Assembly (NCBI RefSeq): GCF_033971885.1
Contig: NZ_JALBUS010000006.1
Span: 49,729 to 113,728, forward strand
DNA length: 64,000 bases
Direction of reading: 5' to 3'
Source of the DNA: Absicoccus intestinalis
GTDB lineage: Bacteria > Bacillota_I > Bacilli_A > Erysipelotrichales > Erysipelotrichaceae
Positions within the stretch are counted from its first letter, which is position 1; each line of letters opens with the position of its first letter. Positions 60,224-64,000 of this stretch are shown piece by piece. A program made the translations under genes and the position numbers. Under the pieces are notes generated by a model. It was not told where the DNA came from, did no database searches, and saw only the letters and a program-made list of their open reading frames with translations.

Positions 60224-62674
60224 ATGGAAAAGAAAGAAGAAATTTATCAACTGATTCATTTAGATACAAAAAATAAAATCAATCATTCTAATTTCGATCA
60301 TTTAGGGATGGATGCCTTAGAAATAAGTACCCAATTAAAAATGAATCGTTCAAACATTTCGAGAATATTAAATCAATTATATAATGAGGGAAAACTAATA
60401 AAAACATCTTCCCGACCTGTATTATTTATTGATCGGTCTTCCATCAATGATGCATTTCAAAGTATTGCTATTCCGTCAATCATACCTAAAAGTAAGACAA
60501 TCAATGATTACATCTCATATTTATCTATTAAAAAGTCAAACGTAAATAGTTTTAATAGATATCTAGCTAATTCTCGTCAATCGAAAATGTTTGATCCTAT
60601 TGCTAAAGCAAAATCCGCTATATTATATCCAAGCAAACTAAACACTCTCATTTATGGAGAAAAAGGATCTGGACGACTTCAATTTGCCAAATCTCTAGCA
60701 CAATTTGCCAAAGAAAATCAATTAGTAGATGAAAAATCAGAACCCATTATTGTGGAATGTGTAAACTATAATGCCGTAAATGAGGATTCCTTCTTAAAAA
60801 TGGTGTTTGGAGAGTATGTTACGCGAACTGAATCTTACAAAAAAGGAATTCTTCAAAAAGCTCAAAATAACATCATTATTTTCAACAATATCAATCAACT
60901 ATCAGAGCGTACATCCACAGCATTATTAAACGTTATTCTCGATAAATCCTATTCTCCGATCAATTCCAGTAAACAACTAAAACTCGATGCTTTTATCATT
61001 GCGACAACAACAAACAAAATGTTAGCTGAAAGCACAGAAATGCTTAGATGCTTTCCAATGTATATTCAAATTCCAAGCTTGAATGATCGAACAATTATGG
61101 AAATAATCGTTATCATTTTGCAATTTTTTCAAGATGAAGCAAATAACATCAAAGAAACCATTCGGGTATCTAAAGATGCCATTAGCTGTTTTGCTATGTC
61201 GCAATATAAAGGGAATTTGGCTCAATTACGCTCAGAAATTCGCCAAGCGTGTGCCATGGGATACACAAATTTTATAAAAAATAAAAGTTATTTCATTAAT
61301 ATTGGTTTTGATGAAATTTCAACACCTGTTTTAATGAATATTTTTAATGTGGATAAACGATTAAATGAATTATATGATACTTTAAACTTATTCGAAAATG
61401 AATATTTGTTTTTCTCAGCTGATAAACAGAATCCAGAATTAAAGTTACTCTTCGAAATTAGTGAACCGATTGATAATACTATTTCCACAAATTTAACAAC
61501 CAAAAATGATGAACAATTAGTTAATCAATGTATTAATGATATTGACTCTGTAGGATCCATTCAAATCAATACAATTCGAGCTGTACTTCTTCAAAGAATT
61601 TACGATATCATCTATAACTTATTAGATGGACATCCTATTAAAGAAAATGAAAATCTTATTTATGGATTATTATTACATCTTTCCAATGAAATCAATAGAA
61701 TAACTTCAGGTCAAACTCATTCAAAATTCAAAAAACTTTCAAATAAAATCGCAAGAAATGTAGATTATAATTACGCAAATTTAATCATTACAAGTATTGA
61801 GAAATATTATAATTTATCCTTCAATGATGAAGAAATTGATTATGTGGCTACATATCTATATTTATCATCCCAATGGATTGATAAAAAATATATACAATTA
61901 CTCATTGTATCAACGGATAAGGAAAAAGCGGCTCATTATTCAAATTATATTAACAACAATTTTTTTAAAACCCATGCTAACTATCTTTCCGTTTCAAAAG
62001 AAGCCAATCAAATTGAATCAACTGTAGCAAATATTGCTATGAAAATGACAGAAATTGACAGAGGAAAAGGTGTAGTCTTATTATTGGATTATCCATTTAT
62101 TAAACAAGTGATCGAACTTTTGGATAGTACATATTCCGGAGAATTTATCACAACAAACGACATATCCATAAAAAATTTAGTATCCATTGCGCAAAAAGTT
62201 GAATCCTTGGGCACAACTCTAACGGCAATGGGTTCCTACACAGGATTGAATATCAACGATTCGAAATCAAATGAAACAAAAGAAATCGAAAAACATGCCT
62301 ATGATTTATTAAAATCAATTGAAGAAAAATTGTTGTCTGAATCTTTAGTGTTTCTTAATCCACATAAAGCTTGCCAAGCTTTGTTCAATGTATTGCTTAA
62401 TATCATAAATGATTTAAACATAACATATTGTGATGATCTGCTAATAAAGTTCTTATTCCATACAACATTTACTTTAGAACGCTGTATCCGAAAAGAACCA
62501 TACAATTATCCAAAAGCTAAGTCTCTAATAAAAAATAATGAAAAATTATATAACGTATTAGAAAAGAATTTTAATGTTATCAATGAAATATTCGCAATCC
62601 AAATCCCACCTGCAGAAATGGGATATATCATTGAAATATTTCTTCCTTATCTTCATACAACCGCTTTTGAATAG
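60224..62674 (+). CDS. LevR-like PTS-domain regulator with a degenerate AAA+ module
   Basis: An 816-residue protein collinear with sigma-54 LevR-type activators: winged helix at 1-75 (LEISTQLKMNRSNISRILNQ), AAA+-like region 125-370, PRD-like domains and an EIIA-like part (GKGVVLLLDYPF near 625). Walker A reads GEKGSGRL at 145-152 (Lys replaced by Arg, Thr by Leu). The GAFTGA place has GEYVTR (196-201), and Walker B is IIIFNNIN (217-224) without acidic residues. It cannot be a normal ATP-driven sigma-54 activator and probably regulates the divergent PTS operon by DNA binding with sigma-A. Confidence 0.85.
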   Translation: MEKKEEIYQLIHLDTKNKINHSNFDHLGMDALEISTQLKMNRSNISRILNQLYNEGKLIKTSSRPVLFIDRSSINDAFQSIAIPSIIPKSKTINDYISYLSIKKSNVNSFNRYLANSRQSKMFDPIAKAKSAILYPSKLNTLIYGEKGSGRLQFAKSLAQFAKENQLVDEKSEPIIVECVNYNAVNEDSFLKMVFGEYVTRTESYKKGILQKAQNNIIIFNNINQLSERTSTALLNVILDKSYSPINSSKQLKLDAFIIATTTNKMLAESTEMLRCFPMYIQIPSLNDRTIMEIIVIILQFFQDEANNIKETIRVSKDAISCFAMSQYKGNLAQLRSEIRQACAMGYTNFIKNKSYFINIGFDEISTPVLMNIFNVDKRLNELYDTLNLFENEYLFFSADKQNPELKLLFEISEPIDNTISTNLTTKNDEQLVNQCINDIDSVGSIQINTIRAVLLQRIYDIIYNLLDGHPIKENENLIYGLLLHLSNEINRITSGQTHSKFKKLSNKIARNVDYNYANLIITSIEKYYNLSFNDEEIDYVATYLYLSSQWIDKKYIQLLIVSTDKEKAAHYSNYINNNFFKTHANYLSVSKEANQIESTVANIAMKMTEIDRGKGVVLLLDYPFIKQVIELLDSTYSGEFITTNDISIKNLVSIAQKVESLGTTLTAMGSYTGLNINDSKSNETKEIEKHAYDLLKSIEEKLLSESLVFLNPHKACQALFNVLLNIINDLNITYCDDLLIKFLFHTTFTLERCIRKEPYNYPKAKSLIKNNEKLYNVLEKNFNVINEIFAIQIPPAEMGYIIEIFLPYLHTTAFE

Positions 62675-62804
62675 GAACAATATCATAAAAGTTAACAACT
62701 CATTGTGGTTCTTCATATGGTGTACCAACAATCAATAAGTACCAAAATAAAAAAGAAAATTTTAAAATACTATAAATTTGAAGTTACATCACTACACAGA
62801 GAAA

Positions 62805-62845
62805 ATGCCAGATATCCCATGAACAAAGGATTTCTGGCGTTTTTG
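62805..62845 (+). terminator. Terminator downstream of the degenerate LevR-like gene
   Basis: GCCAGATATCC ... GGATTTCTGGC followed by GTTTTTG. The remaining 414-base gap to tnpA shows no other gene; it contains the left end of the IS. Confidence 0.75.
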
Positions 62846-63088
62846 TTCAACATTTAAGATATTTTATTGTACTATTTTTAGAAAAATTCAGATTTAGGTT
62901 CCTAAGCTTTTCAGTTAACTTTCTTCCAAAGGGCTTAATTGCTTCAAATTGCATTTAGTATGTAAGCGTCAGATAAAACAGTGGATTCCAATTCATCAAT
63001 AAATCTCCGATAATTTTAGTGAATTCAATTAGAGTTTTTGGAGCTGCTCCAAGAACTTTAAAAAATTCTAGATTGGAGTCTAAATTAT

Positions 63089-63466
63089 ATGAAGGCTGAA
63101 TTATCTCCTGTGAAACAGGTGAAGATCGAATACTGGCTTGAAGTGATCCATAAGTGCCGGGCCAGTGGTCTCACAAATACAGAATTTTGTAAACAGAACA
63201 ATATCAGTGAAAAAAGCTATTACTATTATCTGGCCAAGATTCGAAAGATGGCGATCGAAGATATCCCGAAGAAAAATTCAAATCTTCCAGTTGACTGGTC
63301 ATCAAAAAATAAAAATACCTGTTTTGAAGAAATACCTGTATCTTCATTGCCTGCTGCACATACTGATTCCATATCTATCCATATCGGTAATGTGGATATC
63401 GAAATGTCAGAAGATGTATCGGAAGAATTTCTGATCAAATTATTTAGAGCGGCATCAAAATGTTAG
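63089..63466 (+). CDS. tnpA: IS66 accessory protein TnpA
   Basis: A 125-residue protein with an N-terminal helix-turn-helix: EYWLEVIHKCRASGLTNTEF, QNNISEKSYYYYLAKIRK. Typical IS66 first ORF, probably DNA binding. Overlaps tnpB by 7 bases. Confidence 0.88.
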   Translation: MKAELSPVKQVKIEYWLEVIHKCRASGLTNTEFCKQNNISEKSYYYYLAKIRKMAIEDIPKKNSNLPVDWSSKNKNTCFEEIPVSSLPAAHTDSISIHIGNVDIEMSEDVSEEFLIKLFRAASKC

Positions 63467-63813
63467 ATCTAAACAAACTCGATCACATCTATTTAGCTTG
63501 TGGTCATACCGATATGCGAAAGTCAATTGATGGTCTTTCCGCCATCGTCCAGGAAGAATTTCAATTGGATCCGTTTTCAAGCAGTCTGTTTCTTTTTTGT
63601 GGAAGGAAGAATGATCGGATCAAGGCATTGTATTGGGATGGTGATGGTTTTCTTTTGATGTATAAACGTTTGGAAGACGGACGGTTCAGATGGCCTAGAA
63701 AACAGAAAGAAGTCAAAGATCTTACACATCAGCAGCTTCGATGGCTGCTGGAAGGATTAGAGATCGAACAGCCGAAGGTCATCAAAAAAGTCAGTCCAAA
63801 AAGTGTGATATAA
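63460..63813 (+). CDS. tnpB: IS66 accessory protein TnpB
   Basis: A 117-residue IS66 Orf2-like protein: IYLACGHTDMRKSIDGLSAI, FLFCGRKNDRIKALYWDGDG and GRFRWPR are diagnostic. Needed for transposition by unknown mechanism. Intact. Confidence 0.95.
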   Translation: MLDLNKLDHIYLACGHTDMRKSIDGLSAIVQEEFQLDPFSSSLFLFCGRKNDRIKALYWDGDGFLLMYKRLEDGRFRWPRKQKEVKDLTHQQLRWLLEGLEIEQPKVIKKVSPKSVI

Positions 63814-63859
63814 ATCGCTCAAAAACGCGATATATAAAGCATATTATGGTATAATATAG

Positions 63860-64000
63860 ATGATGAAAACAGGCCAGATCAATGATCAAGACTACAAAGA
63901 ATTATATCTTCAGACAAAGCAGTTATATGCAGATATGATGACTGTATATGATGAATTGAAGAAACAGGTTGAACTGCTTCAACAGGAAAATTTCTTATTG
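63860..64000 (+). CDS. tnpC: IS66 transposase TnpC, N-terminal fragment (cut by window edge)
   Basis: 47 codons are visible: MMKTGQINDQDYKELYLQTK then a coiled-coil segment (YDELKKQVELLQQENFLL), the usual leucine-zipper-like start of the DDE transposase. A TATAAT-like sequence lies just upstream, and the start could be either of two adjacent ATGs. Confidence 0.8.
   Translation, partial: MMKTGQINDQDYKELYLQTKQLYADMMTVYDELKKQVELLQQENFLL

Larger units (their letters stand above)
62962..64000 (+). mobile_element. IS66-family insertion sequence, right side beyond window
   Basis: GTAAGCGTCAG at 62962 matches the usual IS66 terminal start (GTAAGCG), followed by about 125 bases and then tnpA, tnpB and the beginning of tnpC in the canonical order. 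The eight bases before it (TTTAGTAT) may be the target duplication; the other end is outside. Confidence 0.85.

Overview
The window looks like a chromosome segment of a low-GC Bacillota (Firmicute). The evidence is Gram-positive gene content and order: a long run murF-ddl-alr-...-yqeH-yhbY-nadD/yqeK-rsfS-...-ypmB-dnaD-nth, CoaX-type pantothenate kinase, DnaD, lipobox lipoproteins and AGGAGG ribosome binding sites. An Erysipelotrichia-like host fits, but that is inference; no rRNA or marker search was possible.

Layout. 1-6.1 kb (- strand): a tightly overlapped tetrapyrrole operon hemA-sirC-hemC-cobA/hemD-hemB-hemL, probably making uroporphyrinogen III and precorrin-2/sirohydrochlorin for siroheme or cobalamin. 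A divergent seven-helix LuxR-type regulator follows. 7.6-12.4 kb: a small lipoprotein, a tandem ACT protein, an Ldh2-type dehydrogenase, a decayed surface protein (two in-frame stops), a decayed PNPOx-like gene (one in-frame stop) and a ZIP transporter. 12.4-12.9 kb: two tandem tRNA-Ile(GAT)/tRNA-Ala(TGC) pairs with no rRNA beside them. 12.9-20.8 kb: CPBP protease, rubrerythrin, pyrophosphatase-like protein, thioredoxin-like lipoprotein, glycerate kinase, coaBC-coaX, trxB, murB. 21.1-33.0 kb (- strand): a 14-gene run with start/stop overlaps, murF to nth. 33.2-40.4 kb: HIT protein and an accessory patch with an AbiEi antitoxin remnant, an intact AbiF-type HEPN protein, a histidine phosphatase, an enoate-reductase-like flavoenzyme with a divergent TetR and a perfect operator palindrome, and a HicB antitoxin remnant.

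40.4-51.6 kb is a self-contained sigma-54 sugar regulon. A - strand operon encodes galactitol-type PTS IIB and IIC, a small membrane protein, DhaK, DhaL, a zinc dehydrogenase, sigma-54 itself (RpoN) and two class II aldolases. Divergently, the PTS IIA and a LevR-type sigma-54 activator are encoded. Both sides carry -24/-12 motifs with the correct GG-N10-GC spacing, so the sigma factor lies inside an operon it probably reads.

51.9-62.7 kb, visibly AT-rich, is the most unusual part. A mannose-family PTS operon (IIA-IIC-IID-IIB) carries a D-2-hydroxyacid dehydrogenase between IID and IIB, then a KDPG-type aldolase, a complete 3-dehydroquinate-synthase-like enzyme and two different mannitol-phosphate-dehydrogenase-like enzymes. 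The adjacent divergent regulator is a LevR relative whose AAA+ module has lost the Walker A lysine, the GAFTGA loop and the Walker B acidic pair. I know of no described pathway with this gene set. The window ends in an IS66-family insertion sequence (tnpA, tnpB, start of tnpC).
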